DNA from: Sphingomonas gellani
GTDB lineage: Bacteria; Pseudomonadota; Alphaproteobacteria; Sphingomonadales; Sphingomonadaceae
NCBI RefSeq assembly: GCF_900110035.1
Contig: NZ_FOCF01000009.1
Location: 123,311-187,310, forward strand
Length of the DNA stretch: 64,000 nucleotides
Reading direction: 5' to 3'
Both the position numbers and the translations under genes were made by a program. The first letter of the stretch is position 1. The number at the start of each line of letters is the position of its first letter. The notes beneath the pieces were generated by a model. That model did not search any database. It was not told where the DNA came from and saw only the letters and a program-made list of their open reading frames with translations. Shown piece after piece: positions 7,370-16,657 of the stretch.

Positions 7370-9402
7370 TGCGGGAGGGGGGCCGCACGGGCGGGCCGGT
7401 AGCCCAGCTGGTACGCAGCCTTCACCGTGTCGTCCGATTGCCCCGTTCGCGTGAGGTGGCCCGGCTGCTCGCCCAAGCCGATGACATGCGCGATGCGGGC
7501 CGGCACAGTGAGGCGGCCGGCCTCTACGAAGCCGCGCTTGCGCTCGCACCCGGCAAGGTAGGCGTGCACGTCCAGGCAGGCCACATGTTCAAGGAAGCGA
7601 GTGACTTCGGCGCGGCCGCACGACATTATGCGGAAGCCGAGCGGCTGGCCCCCGGCGATGCCGATCTCCAGCTTCAGCTCGGCCATTTTAACAAAAGGGT
7701 CGACCGGCTCGCTCAGGCCCGCGCGCACTATGCACGGGCGGTCAAGCTCGCGCCCGGCTGGCCGGAACCGCAGCGCGAGCTTGCCGAGCTGACGAAGCGG
7801 GAGGCGGCGCTTGACCTGTCGGACGAATGGACCGGCGACGTGCCCGTACCCGAACTGCTCCCCGGCCCGATCGAGCCGCAGTCGACAGGGCCGCTCGATG
7901 CCATACGCCTTCGTCGTTTGGGCGGACGGCGAGCCCGGACGGCTAAGGGCATGGTTCCGTTGTTGTCGGGGGTGGAAGCGATCCACGGCACCTGCTTCTG
8001 CGACCGGCCGCTTGTCGAGGCGACGGTGATGATCGACGAGCAGGTGATCGCCCGCGAGCCGATGGAGATGGTCCCCACCGCCGACCCCGCGGTGATGAAG
8101 GCGGTATTCAACCTGTGGGTGGACCTGTCCGCGATACCGGCGGGGCTGCATCGTCTAGACCTGGTGCTGGCCGATGCCGATGGATGGACACGCCGACATG
8201 TCGAGCGGATTGCGGTTGCCGCACCGGTCCCTGCGGGCGACACCGCGCCGTTCGACAGCGATGGCCGGGTGACGCTGTCGCCGGGCAACGGTTGTTCGGT
8301 GGAACAGCAGGTTCGTGCCCTGCCCAGCGTGGTGCGCTCCGTCCACCGGGTGCTGATGCCCGCACCGGCCGCCATTCTGGTGCTGCGCACGGACCAGCTG
8401 GGCGACATGGTGGTGTCTGTCCCGGCACTGCAAAGGCTGAGGGCGTTGTTCCCGGCCGCGCAGATTGTCGGGCTGGTTACCGGCGCCAACGCCGACCTTG
8501 CCCGCAGCCTCGGCCTGTTCGACGAGGTGCTGGTCGCCGACTTTCCCGACGATCCCGACCGCCGGCGTCGTATCATGACCGCCGACGCGCAGAAGGCGCT
8601 GGCGGCACGCCTCGCCGCCTACCGGTTCGACGTGGCAATCGATCTGGCGACCAGCGACGTTTCGCGCCCGTTGTTGCAGCTGACGGGCGCACGGCTGACC
8701 TTCGGCTTCGACCATGGGAACAGCCCCTGGCTCGACGGGGGGATTTCTGGCAGCGTTCGCGATCCGCGTGGGGATGGCGATGCGGCCCCGCAGTCGGGTC
8801 GTGTGCTGGCGCTGGTGGAGCGGCTGGGCACCTTGTGTGCGACCGGCGCCCATATCGTGCGGCGTTCCGAGCTTGGGCGTGACCATCTGGCGACGCTCGG
8901 CCTCGGCCCCGACGAGCCGTTCGTCGTGCTGCACACAGGCGCGCGCGTCGTGTTCAGCCGATGGCCCGGTTTCCCCGAACTCGCCCGTGCGTGGCTGGAC
9001 CGTCATCCCGGCAAGGTCGTGCTGCTGGCCGAAGGCACGGATGTGGCCGGGACCCTGCCAGCGGAGCTTCACGCGGAAAACCGGCTGATCGTGATCGATC
9101 GCCGGCTGGCATTCGACCAGCTCGACGCGCTGCTTTCCTTCGCGCAGCTGTTTGTGGGTAATGACTCCGGGCCCAAGCACTTGGCGGCGTTGCGCGGCAC
9201 TCCGGTGGTTTCGATTCATTGCGCACGTATCGGCTGGGCGGAGTGGAGCCAGGAACAGACGGGTGTCGTAATCAGCCGGAGGGTGCCCTGTGCCGGCTGT
9301 GCGCTGTTCCACGATGCCGATGAGTGCGGCAAGGGCATCGCCTGTGTGACGGATATCGGCTGGGCCGAGGTGCTGGCCGCAGCCGAGGCGGCGATCGCCT
9401 AG
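7369..9402 (+). CDS. TPR-beta sandwich-GT9 (heptosyltransferase-type) fusion, copy 1
   Basis: This protein of about 677 residues has three parts. Residues about 30-130 form TPR-like helical repeats (ADDMRDAGRHSEAAGLYEAAL, then VHVQAGHMFKEASDFGAAARHY). A beta-rich middle domain at about 190-285 contains VFNLWVDLSAIPAGLHRLDL. A C-terminal glycosyltransferase family 9 domain has DQLGDMVVSVPALQRLRALFP near residue 337 and NDSGPKHLAALRG near 597. The C-terminus carries a Cys motif, PCAGC then DECGK. GT9 enzymes usually transfer heptose from ADP-heptose, and the neighbouring convergent hldE makes that donor. ATG 7369 overlaps the preceding stop. The stop lies in a CTAG tetramer shared with the stop of hldE. 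Two paralogues with the same architecture lie at 13.2 and 20.8 kb. Confidence 0.85.
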   Translation: MREGGRTGGPVAQLVRSLHRVVRLPRSREVARLLAQADDMRDAGRHSEAAGLYEAALALAPGKVGVHVQAGHMFKEASDFGAAARHYAEAERLAPGDADLQLQLGHFNKRVDRLAQARAHYARAVKLAPGWPEPQRELAELTKREAALDLSDEWTGDVPVPELLPGPIEPQSTGPLDAIRLRRLGGRRARTAKGMVPLLSGVEAIHGTCFCDRPLVEATVMIDEQVIAREPMEMVPTADPAVMKAVFNLWVDLSAIPAGLHRLDLVLADADGWTRRHVERIAVAAPVPAGDTAPFDSDGRVTLSPGNGCSVEQQVRALPSVVRSVHRVLMPAPAAILVLRTDQLGDMVVSVPALQRLRALFPAAQIVGLVTGANADLARSLGLFDEVLVADFPDDPDRRRRIMTADAQKALAARLAAYRFDVAIDLATSDVSRPLLQLTGARLTFGFDHGNSPWLDGGISGSVRDPRGDGDAAPQSGRVLALVERLGTLCATGAHIVRRSELGRDHLATLGLGPDEPFVVLHTGARVVFSRWPGFPELARAWLDRHPGKVVLLAEGTDVAGTLPAELHAENRLIVIDRRLAFDQLDALLSFAQLFVGNDSGPKHLAALRGTPVVSIHCARIGWAEWSQEQTGVVISRRVPCAGCALFHDADECGKGIACVTDIGWAEVLAAAEAAIA

Positions 9403-10853
9403 CTTCGGTTGGCGACCGCCACCAGGCGGCTGGTGGAATGTCCCGCCTCCAGCCGGGCAAGCATCACCCGGCCTCCGCGTGCGCGAACGACGTCGCCGCC
9501 CACCACCTGGTCTTCCGTGTAGTCCGCACCTTTCACAATGACGTCGGGCTTCAGGGCAGTGATAAGTTCCAGCGGCGTGTCCTGGTCGAACAGGGTCACG
9601 GCCGATACGCCGCGAATGGCGCCCATGACCAACGCACGCGCGCCCTCGTCCTGTACCGGCCGCGACGGGCCCTTCAGTCGCCGGACGGAGGCGTCGGAGT
9701 TGAGCGCCACGACCAGCCTGTCGCAGCAGGCGGCCGCCTGCCGCAGCAGCGACACATGGCCGGGATGCAGCAGGTCGAAACAGCCATTGGCGAAGCCGAC
9801 CACCAGCTTTTCCCTTGCCCAGGCCCAGCGCTGAGCCACCAAGTCGTTCCAGTCCAGCAACCGGCCGTCATTAACCGATGGCGAGGCATTCTCCGCCGCC
9901 AGCGAAGCCGCGAGCTCGTCTCGCGTGACGCAGGCGGTACCCAGTTTGGACACGACGATCCCGGCGGCATGATTGGCCATGCGGATGGCATCCGCGAGCG
10001 GTATGTCCGCGGCAACAGCCGCGGCGACGACCGCGATCACCGTATCACCTGCGCCCGATACGTCGAACACATCCTGTGCCACCGTGGGCAGGTGAAGGGG
10101 CGCGCCGTCGAGCGGGAACAGCGACATGCCCTTTTCCGACCGGGTCAGCAGGATGGCCGCACCGCATGCCTCCTGCGCGCGTTCGGCTGCGATCCGGGCC
10201 TCGGCATCGGTTTCGCAGGGCAGCCGGGTCGCTTCGAACAGTTCCTTGCGATTAGGCGTGATGATGGACGCCCCGCGATAGGCGGAGAAATCGGTGCGCT
10301 TGGGATCTATCAGCACAGTCTTCCACCGCAGCCTGGCATGGGCCAGTACTGCAGACAGCACCGCGTCGGAGCAGACCCCTTTGCCATAGTCGGAGATCAC
10401 CACGACGTCGCACGCGTCGATGGCTGTGCGGGCCGCGGCGATGATCGCGGCCTCGTGCTCGGCTGCGAGGAGGTCGGTGTCCTCCTGGTCCACCCGCACG
10501 ATCTGCTGGTGTGCGCCGATGATACGAAGTTTCTTGATCGTCCGCCGGCCGGGTATGGTGACGATACTGGAACAGTCGATATCGCCGCCGGTCGCCAGCA
10601 GCGTGACCAGTTCCTGGCGCGCATCGTCATCGCCGACCACGCCCACCACGTTGACCTGAAGTCCTAGTGCGGCAAGGTTGGTTGCCACGTTGGCGGTACC
10701 CCCCGCAACCGATCGTTGCCCGCTCACCTGCAGCACCGGGACCGGTGCCTCGGGTGAGATGCGCCGGACATCGCCGGAAATATAGCAATCGAGCATCAGG
10801 TCGCCGATCAGGGCGACACGCCGATGCGTCAGGCGATCGAGATAATGCTCCAT
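9399..10853 (-). CDS. hldE: HldE: bifunctional heptose-7-phosphate kinase / heptose-1-phosphate adenylyltransferase
   Basis: This 484-residue enzyme has both expected domains. The N-terminal PfkB-type sugar kinase (residues 1 to about 320) has GDLMLDCYISGDVRRISPEA, GGTANVATNLAALG and the catalytic DVSGAGDT motif. The C-terminal nucleotidyltransferase (about 345-484) has FANGCFDLLHPGHVSLL, the HxGH-type signature. It phosphorylates D-glycero-D-manno-heptose 7-phosphate at C1 and later adenylylates heptose-1-phosphate to ADP-heptose. The intermediate 7-phosphatase is represented by the gmhB-like gene at 17.8 kb. gmhA and hldD are not in the window. It is the third gene of the kpsM-kpsE-hldE unit. 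Its presence inside a capsule locus with three GT9 enzymes points to a heptose-containing capsule, though core LPS synthesis cannot be excluded. Confidence 0.95.
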   Translation of the reverse strand: MEHYLDRLTHRRVALIGDLMLDCYISGDVRRISPEAPVPVLQVSGQRSVAGGTANVATNLAALGLQVNVVGVVGDDDARQELVTLLATGGDIDCSSIVTIPGRRTIKKLRIIGAHQQIVRVDQEDTDLLAAEHEAAIIAAARTAIDACDVVVISDYGKGVCSDAVLSAVLAHARLRWKTVLIDPKRTDFSAYRGASIITPNRKELFEATRLPCETDAEARIAAERAQEACGAAILLTRSEKGMSLFPLDGAPLHLPTVAQDVFDVSGAGDTVIAVVAAAVAADIPLADAIRMANHAAGIVVSKLGTACVTRDELAASLAAENASPSVNDGRLLDWNDLVAQRWAWAREKLVVGFANGCFDLLHPGHVSLLRQAAACCDRLVVALNSDASVRRLKGPSRPVQDEGARALVMGAIRGVSAVTLFDQDTPLELITALKPDVIVKGADYTEDQVVGGDVVRARGGRVMLARLEAGHSTSRLVAVANRS

Positions 10854-10888
10854 GAAAAGCCTCAGTATCGCTGTTGCCGCTGAAATGA

Positions 10889-12058
10889 TCAGGCGGCGTG
10901 TTCGCGCACGCCCGCGGCGATCAGCCAGCCGATGGAATAAATCAGCAATAGGCTGACCAGCACCGTGGCCAGAACACGAAAACGCTGTGGGTACAGGGAC
11001 TTGACCGGCATGTTCGCGTCCACGACCCGGACAACGTAGAGTTGCTGGCGCATGGCACGCTCGCGCGCCTGCTGAAGCGCGCTGGCGGCCGCGTCGTATC
11101 GCTTGGCCAGGAATTGCTGGCGCAGCTTCAGGCCCTCATACCCCGCCATGTCGCCGGCGATGGTGTTGTCGGATCCGGTCAACCGGCCCGACTGGGCGGC
11201 CAGTTCCGCGCTCAGCGAACGCACGCGGCTTTGCAGGGCGCGGACCTGCGGGCTGTTGGAACTGATCAATCCGCGCATCGCGTTGAGCTGCGCTCGCACA
11301 GCCGCCAACTGGCCGGTCAGGTCGGTGACCAGGCCGATCTGTGCCTGTCCGGACGCTTGGGGATCGATGTCGGCGCGGCTCTGGCGAAACCGCGTCATGG
11401 ACGCTTGGTTGGCCGCCAAGTCCCGTTCGGCCGCGGCGAGCTGGGATTGCCCCAAGGCCACGGCATCCTTGTAGCTGCGCGCGTTGAGCTGATTGATCCG
11501 CTGCTCGCCCATGGCTAGCAGTTTGCGGGCGAGATCGTAGGAGTCTCTTGGCGTGAAGCCATGAACCCGAAGGACAGTGATGCCGGTTTCGGTGTTGTAT
11601 TCGACCTTCACCTGCCGCCGGTAATAGGACAACAACCGTTCGGGGGTCGGATCATTGCCCCACAGCCGGCTGAGCAGGTCCACGCCCTGCCGCTGGAAAC
11701 GCTGCACCAGCGCATCTTCGCGGCGTAGCCGGTCCACCGCATTGTGCGAGGTCAGATAGTCCGCGACGCTCATGGCCTCGTTCTGGCCGGCGCTGATCCC
11801 GGTCGCCATGCTGATGACCTGGCTGACGCCGATGCCGGGCTGGGGCGTGCTTTCGGCGCCGTGAACCAGGAAGTGTGCCTCGGATTCATACTGGTCGGAA
11901 GCGAACAGGTACAGATAGCCCGCGACTAGCAGGGTGGGCACTACCACAACCAAGAACAGCATGCGGTTGCGCCGCAGCCAGTCGGATGCGCGCCGGAATG
12001 CCGATGGACGCGTCGGTCGGCCCAATTCAACGGGCTCGATGATGCCGTGCATGTTCAT
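10889..12058 (-). CDS. kpsE: KpsE-like inner-membrane capsule export protein (polysaccharide co-polymerase family)
   Basis: This 389-residue protein has one transmembrane segment near the N-terminus (MLFLVVVVPTLLVAGYLYLF, about 34-53) and one at the C-terminus (FRVLATVLVSLLLIYSIGWL, about 361-380). A long periplasmic region lies between them, with predicted coiled coils (RSYKDAVALGQSQLAAAERD and following, about 195-330). The Wzz-like motif SDQYESEAHFLV follows TM1. This matches KpsE/BexC/CtrB proteins, which join the KpsMT exporter to the outer-membrane channel. It lies 28 nt downstream of kpsM and 35 nt upstream of hldE on the same strand, so the three genes are probably cotranscribed. Confidence 0.92.
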   Translation of the reverse strand: MNMHGIIEPVELGRPTRPSAFRRASDWLRRNRMLFLVVVVPTLLVAGYLYLFASDQYESEAHFLVHGAESTPQPGIGVSQVISMATGISAGQNEAMSVADYLTSHNAVDRLRREDALVQRFQRQGVDLLSRLWGNDPTPERLLSYYRRQVKVEYNTETGITVLRVHGFTPRDSYDLARKLLAMGEQRINQLNARSYKDAVALGQSQLAAAERDLAANQASMTRFRQSRADIDPQASGQAQIGLVTDLTGQLAAVRAQLNAMRGLISSNSPQVRALQSRVRSLSAELAAQSGRLTGSDNTIAGDMAGYEGLKLRQQFLAKRYDAAASALQQARERAMRQQLYVVRVVDANMPVKSLYPQRFRVLATVLVSLLLIYSIGWLIAAGVREHAA

Positions 12059-12086
12059 GAAACGAAATTCGCCCTTGTGCCCATCA

Positions 12087-12899
12087 TCAGTTCAGATGGA
12101 CCTTGTTGCGGTAGATTCTCATCGTCACCAGCCCGACCCAGGTCAAGATCATGCAGGCCCCGACCACATACCATGGGTCGCAATAATCGAGATTGGCACT
12201 GTTGAACTGACCATAGCGGGCTAGTTCCATGATGTGTGGCAACGGCACCAGCATCAGCCATGAGCGATAGGGTTCGGGCACCATCTCGACTTGGAAAAAG
12301 GCGCCAGACAGCGGGATCATGAAATAAGTGTACGGGTGGACCAGCCGCTCCATCGTCCGGTTGTGGAACGTGATGGATGCGATGATCATGGAATGGCTGA
12401 GCGAATACCAGAACATCAGCCCTTGCGCTGCGTAGAAGAAGAGCGGCCGTGCCGGCAGCGCCACCAGTCCGGCGCTCCAGAGCAGCGCCATCAGCACCGA
12501 ATAGGCGAGAAACGTCCCTGCCGCCTCCAGCAACGCGCGCGCCACCACGATGTCGAAGATCGTGACCATGCGGTGGTACAGGAGTGGCGCGTTGGAGGTC
12601 AGCGCGGAATCCGACCGGTTCACGATCCCGCGGAACATGATGTAGGTCGTGTAGCCGACGACGATGAAGGGCAGCGGCTTGATGTCGCTGCCATAGGCGG
12701 TGTGCCCGCTGGTATGGAGCAGGGCCATCACCCCCGCCAGCATCAGCGGCTCCCCGATCAGCCACAGATAGCCGATATTCTCGCGGCCGTAGCGGGTGTG
12801 CAGTTCGCGCATCAGCAGCGCCCCGATCACCCGCATCTGGGTGGCAAGGCCGGTGGCGAAGGATCCACCGTTCGGGCGGGAAAGGCTGTGAGGGGGCAT
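12087..12899 (-). CDS. kpsM: KpsM: permease subunit of the capsule ABC exporter
   Basis: This ABC-2 type permease has about 270 residues from ATG 12899 and about six membrane segments. It begins with the typical cytosolic motif LLMRELHTRYGRENIGYLW, followed by hydrophobic spans such as PLMLAGVMALLH, VVGYTTYIMFRGIV and LVPLPHIMELARYG near the end. KpsM/BexB proteins are about 260 residues, so the ATG at 12899 is chosen over the longer frame opening at 13004, whose extra residues look untranslated. No clear Shine-Dalgarno site is visible, and expression may be low. It heads the kpsM-kpsE-hldE unit. Its ATPase partner is encoded 8 kb away on the plus strand. Confidence 0.92.
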   Translation of the reverse strand: MPPHSLSRPNGGSFATGLATQMRVIGALLMRELHTRYGRENIGYLWLIGEPLMLAGVMALLHTSGHTAYGSDIKPLPFIVVGYTTYIMFRGIVNRSDSALTSNAPLLYHRMVTIFDIVVARALLEAAGTFLAYSVLMALLWSAGLVALPARPLFFYAAQGLMFWYSLSHSMIIASITFHNRTMERLVHPYTYFMIPLSGAFFQVEMVPEPYRSWLMLVPLPHIMELARYGQFNSANLDYCDPWYVVGACMILTWVGLVTMRIYRNKVHLN

Positions 12900-12987
12900 C
12901 GCGATGGCGTCTATGCCCCATATCGTGCAGGATGGCGATGCGGATGGCGATAGGCCGTTTCGTCCACCTGTAGCACGGATGGCGATC

Positions 12988-13143
12988 ATGGGCTTCACGA
13001 TCAATCACGGGTCAGCGGGCGTGCTGACGATCCTGTCGGTGCTGCTGGGCGTGGGTGTCGCGGTGATCGTCGCCGTCTTCGTGCTGAACGTCGTGAAGGA
13101 CGCGCATGACGACGTGATCGAGGAAGACGAGCCGAACGATTGA
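12988..13143 (+). CDS. Possible small single-span membrane protein with acidic tail
   Basis: This short frame (51 residues from ATG 12988; the frame opens at 12904) encodes a hydrophobic span (VLTILSVLLGVGVAVIVAVF) followed by a charged tail ending DDVIEEDEPND. It is divergent from kpsM and lies 66 nt upstream of the second TPR-GT9 gene on the same strand. The composition (one clean transmembrane helix, acidic end, no frame breaks) looks like a real small protein, but the ribosome-binding site is weak and no family is recognised. It could be a leader or accessory peptide of the capsule cluster, or a chance frame. Confidence 0.4.
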   Translation: MGFTINHGSAGVLTILSVLLGVGVAVIVAVFVLNVVKDAHDDVIEEDEPND

Positions 13144-13209
13144 TTCCGGTTTGACGGCGGTTCCGGGGCATGCTGATCCACCGGCACGATCCGCATCGAA
13201 AGGGGCAAT

Positions 13210-15279
13210 GTGAAGGTTTCGCAAGTGTGGCGGTCGATGCGGACGGGCGGCGACCCGGCTCGGCTTTTCCGCAAAAAGGCAGCCTTGGCCCAGCGCGAGG
13301 GGCGGTTTCGCGATGCGGCCGCCTTGTATGTGGAGGCGCTGCGCATTGAGCCGCGCAACGGACCCATCCATGTCCAGGCCGGGCATATGTTCAAGGAAGC
13401 CGGCGAGTTCGAGCTGGCCGGGCATCATTACCGGCTCGCGGCCGCGCTGATGCCGGAGGACGCCGACCTCGCGCTCCAGCTCGGCCATTTTCACAAAACG
13501 ACCGGTAGCCTGGCGGAAGCGTGGGATGCCTATGAGCGCTCATCCATGCTGGCGCCCGATTGGGGTGAGCCGCGCAAGGAACTGGAGCGGATGGATGCGG
13601 CGGGCTGGCGGGGCACGGACGGGCACGCGGCCGCGCCGTCCTCCCCCGACCTGTTCGCCCCCGATCCCGATCGCCGGCCCTTCGACCCCGAACTGGCGCT
13701 GGCGTACGGACGCATGGCGCCCGAGCAGCTGCCGCGCCCTTTCCGCCAGATGGTCCGCCGCAGCGAGCCGTCGATCAACATCGTCCAGTTCGGCGTCCAA
13801 CTGAACACCTTCTGGGGCATGAAGCGCGTGTCGCGCGGGGTGGAGGCGATCCGCGGTTTCTGCATTTCGGTCGAGCCGCTCTTGGAAGTGACCGCGCTGG
13901 TGAACGGTCTGACGGTGCATCGCGGTGCGCCGAAGGGTCCCTACGAGCTGGAATACGAGCCCGACCGGCAGCGTATCCACAAGTTCGTGTTCAACATCTG
14001 GTACGACTTTTCCGGCTTTGCCCCCGGGCTCTACACGCTGGAACTCCGTTTCCGTGACGCGCAGGGGAAGGTCCGCTCGCTGCACGAGGATTTCGTGATC
14101 GAGCCGCCGCTGAACGAGGAGGACTATCCTGCCTCCGATGCACTGGTCAATCTCCAGCCCGGCGACACCCGCTCCATCGAGGAGCAGATCAACAGCCGCC
14201 CGAGCGCGGTACACGAAGCCGCGCGATCCAACATGCTGCCGGACATCCGCAGCATCATGGTATTGCGGGCCGACCAGCTCGGCGACATGGTGGCATCGAT
14301 CCCCGGTATCATGCGGCTGCGCGAACTATTTCCGGACGCTCGGCTGGTCGGCGTCGTCAGTCCAGCCAATGCCGACCTCGCCCGATCGATCGGCGCATTC
14401 GATGACCTAGTGGTGATCAGCTACCGCGAAAGCATGGAGCTGCGGACGCGCATCCTGGGCTGGGAGGAGCAGCAAGCGTTGCGCGACCGGCTGGCCCCCT
14501 TTGCCTTCGACGTCGCAATAGACCTGTCGCGCAGCCCGATGTCGCGCCCGCTGCTGGCCCTGTCGGGCGCGCCGTTCCTGTACGGGTTCGAGGATCCGGA
14601 CTGGCCCCGCCTGTCGGCCAGCGTCGGGGATACCTATCTCGATCCCAAGAACCGGAAAGAGATCGCGACCCATTCGACTCGTGTGGTGACCATGATCGAC
14701 CGCCTTGCGACGCTGCTCAACAGCCGCGCGCGGGTGATCCGGCGCGATGACCTGTCGCGTGATCGATTGCAGACCTACGGCATCGACGATCAGGACCGCT
14801 ACGCCGTGCTGCACACGGGCGCGCGCATCATCTTCAGCCGCTGGGCGCATTATGTCGGGCTTGCCGAGCGTCTCCACCGCGACACCGACCTCAAGGTCGT
14901 GATCTTCACCGATCGGGCGGACCTGCGCGACGAACTGCCCGCAGATATAGCCGCATCGGACCGGATCGTGCTGATCGACCGGCAGCTGCCGTTCGACGAT
15001 TTCGACGCGATGTTGTCCTTCTGCTCGGTGTATGTCGGCAACGACTCCGGGCCCAAGCACCTCGCCTCGCTACGGGGCGTGCCGGTGGTCAGCATCCATT
15101 CCGCCCGCATCAACTGGAGCGAATGGGGACAGGAACTGACGGGCGCGGTGATCACGCGCAAGCTACCCTGCGCGGGCTGCTCGATCTATCATGACGTGGA
15201 CGAATGCGGGAAGGATTTCGTCTGCGTCACGGAGATCTCGCTGGATGACGTGTACGCGGTTGTTCGCCGCTATGTCTGA
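13210..15279 (+). CDS. TPR-beta sandwich-GT9 fusion, copy 2
   Basis: The 689-residue protein has the same layout as the copy at 7.4 kb. TPR-like repeats lie at about 20-130 (KKAALAQREGRFRDAAALYVEAL; IHVQAGHMFKEAGEFELAGHHY). A beta-rich middle domain (about 205-300) contains VFNIWYDFSGFAPGLYTLEL. The GT9 domain has DQLGDMVASIPGIMRLRELFP near 350 and NDSGPKHLASLRG near 610, then the Cys motif PCAGC and DECGK. It is predicted to transfer heptose, or a similar sugar from a nucleotide donor, during capsule assembly. The GTG start at 13210 is supported by AAAGGGG about 5-8 nt upstream. It is followed after about 33 nt by an uncharacterised gene on the same strand. Confidence 0.85.
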   Translation: MKVSQVWRSMRTGGDPARLFRKKAALAQREGRFRDAAALYVEALRIEPRNGPIHVQAGHMFKEAGEFELAGHHYRLAAALMPEDADLALQLGHFHKTTGSLAEAWDAYERSSMLAPDWGEPRKELERMDAAGWRGTDGHAAAPSSPDLFAPDPDRRPFDPELALAYGRMAPEQLPRPFRQMVRRSEPSINIVQFGVQLNTFWGMKRVSRGVEAIRGFCISVEPLLEVTALVNGLTVHRGAPKGPYELEYEPDRQRIHKFVFNIWYDFSGFAPGLYTLELRFRDAQGKVRSLHEDFVIEPPLNEEDYPASDALVNLQPGDTRSIEEQINSRPSAVHEAARSNMLPDIRSIMVLRADQLGDMVASIPGIMRLRELFPDARLVGVVSPANADLARSIGAFDDLVVISYRESMELRTRILGWEEQQALRDRLAPFAFDVAIDLSRSPMSRPLLALSGAPFLYGFEDPDWPRLSASVGDTYLDPKNRKEIATHSTRVVTMIDRLATLLNSRARVIRRDDLSRDRLQTYGIDDQDRYAVLHTGARIIFSRWAHYVGLAERLHRDTDLKVVIFTDRADLRDELPADIAASDRIVLIDRQLPFDDFDAMLSFCSVYVGNDSGPKHLASLRGVPVVSIHSARINWSEWGQELTGAVITRKLPCAGCSIYHDVDECGKDFVCVTEISLDDVYAVVRRYV

Positions 15280-15312
15280 CGCGACCGAGGCATGATGGGA
15301 AAGGGGCTGCCG

Positions 15313-16650
15313 ATGGAAACGTCTTTCGATCTGCTGCTCTGGCGCGGAACGCTGGCCGATGCCCCACCCGTGCCGACGGCACGCGATTTGGCGGAATGGG
15401 CGGAGGTGCTGGCCGACGCGGGTGAGGATGCGGGTGCGGCGCTGTTGTCCGACGTCGCTGCGCTGCATGACGGCTTTTCGCCGCAAATGATCGCAAGCCG
15501 AACGGGCTCGGCATGCGCGCGCCCAGCCGGATATCCATCTCGTCCTGACGGTGCTTCACTCGATTGGACGCTTCACCTCGGGCTCTCCGAACTGAGCGAA
15601 CTGGCACGGCGGGCCGCCGCTGCCGGTCGTCCCCGGCTGGCCCGCCCTCTCCTTCTCCCGTTGTCGTGCCGGGCGGACAACATCGGCACAGGTGCCTTGG
15701 TGCCGGGCGCGATTGGAGACATCGCCGTCACGGCCCGGACTCTGCGTACGGCGCTGGAAAGCGAGATCGGCGCTGAAGGGAGGAGTAGCGACAAGCTGGC
15801 CACCCTGCTGGCCAGCTTGGTGGAAGCAGACCGGCGTTATCCCGCGCTGGATTATAGGGCGTTTGCGCAAGCGTCGCTGACACTTCTTGTGCCTGCGATC
15901 GCGATGATCGGCCTCCTCGACTTTGCCTTGTCCACGCGAGACCTGTGGAGCGGACCGCTGGGATCGCCATCGCTGTTCCACCACGTGGCTCGGCAGGACA
16001 GTGCAGGACTTGGGCCGTACCTTGGCAACGTGGGGAGGCTGGCGCGCAACAGCCACGATGTGGTCGACCTAGCCCGCATCGCATGTCGGGCGGCAGCGGA
16101 GGGAGGGGACGGCGACGCTGCACTGGAGGCGTGGATCGCTCTTCTGTCGCGCGGCTGTCGGCGCGAAATGCTGTATGAGATTGTGGACGATCTGGGCGAT
16201 CAAGCCGCGCATGGCCCGCTCTTAGCCATTCTGGACCGCACAGCGTCGCGTCCCGCTGCGGCGATTGACACCGATCTGGTCAGACGTGTGCGTGACGTGG
16301 GGCTGGACAACGGAGACTATGCGTTGGCCGCACACGCGCAGCAGGTAATCGTGCGACTGGCGCCCGACAACAGGTTGGAAGGGGTGATCCTGGGTTCGAT
16401 TGAGGCGAGCGGGGGCGAGTTCGGTCGGGCGGAGGCGATTTTCCGCCACTGGCTGGCCCGGACCCCGGACGATCTCGACTTGCGGGAGCGGCTGCTGGAT
16501 GTGACGCGTGACCGGTTCGATCGCTTCGCTATTCCCCACGGCTACGGATCGCCTGCGGATCGGCGCGATACCCGCCTGAACCGGCGCGGCGTATCGCCCG
16601 ACTATCCGCGTCGGAGTGCCGAGCGTATCCGGGCGGTGGACGTGGGCTGA
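15313..16650 (+). CDS. Uncharacterised alpha-helical (TPR-like) protein of the capsule locus
   Basis: About 445 residues, no recognised family. The sequence is rich in Ala and Leu and predicted mostly helical. Regularly spaced pairs such as GDYALAAHAQQVIVRLAPDN and GEFGRAEAIFRHWLARTPDD near the C-terminus look like TPR units. An internal hydrophobic stretch (LTLLVPAIAMIGLLDFAL, about 190-207) could be buried rather than membrane-spanning. ATG 15313 is chosen over 15292 because AAGGGG lies 6 nt upstream of it. It follows the second TPR-GT9 gene closely and converges on the AGE epimerase gene with a 7-nt gap. The TPR resemblance to its neighbour suggests it partners or scaffolds that glycosyltransferase; this is inference only. 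Confidence 0.6.
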   Translation: METSFDLLLWRGTLADAPPVPTARDLAEWAEVLADAGEDAGAALLSDVAALHDGFSPQMIASRTGSACARPAGYPSRPDGASLDWTLHLGLSELSELARRAAAAGRPRLARPLLLPLSCRADNIGTGALVPGAIGDIAVTARTLRTALESEIGAEGRSSDKLATLLASLVEADRRYPALDYRAFAQASLTLLVPAIAMIGLLDFALSTRDLWSGPLGSPSLFHHVARQDSAGLGPYLGNVGRLARNSHDVVDLARIACRAAAEGGDGDAALEAWIALLSRGCRREMLYEIVDDLGDQAAHGPLLAILDRTASRPAAAIDTDLVRRVRDVGLDNGDYALAAHAQQVIVRLAPDNRLEGVILGSIEASGGEFGRAEAIFRHWLARTPDDLDLRERLLDVTRDRFDRFAIPHGYGSPADRRDTRLNRRGVSPDYPRRSAERIRAVDVG

Positions 16651-16657
16651 CGCGTCC

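Noticed and set aside
8184..8193. GACATGTC occurrence at about 8185
   Set aside because: It lies inside the GT9 coding sequence and is expected about once by chance; not counted as an operator.
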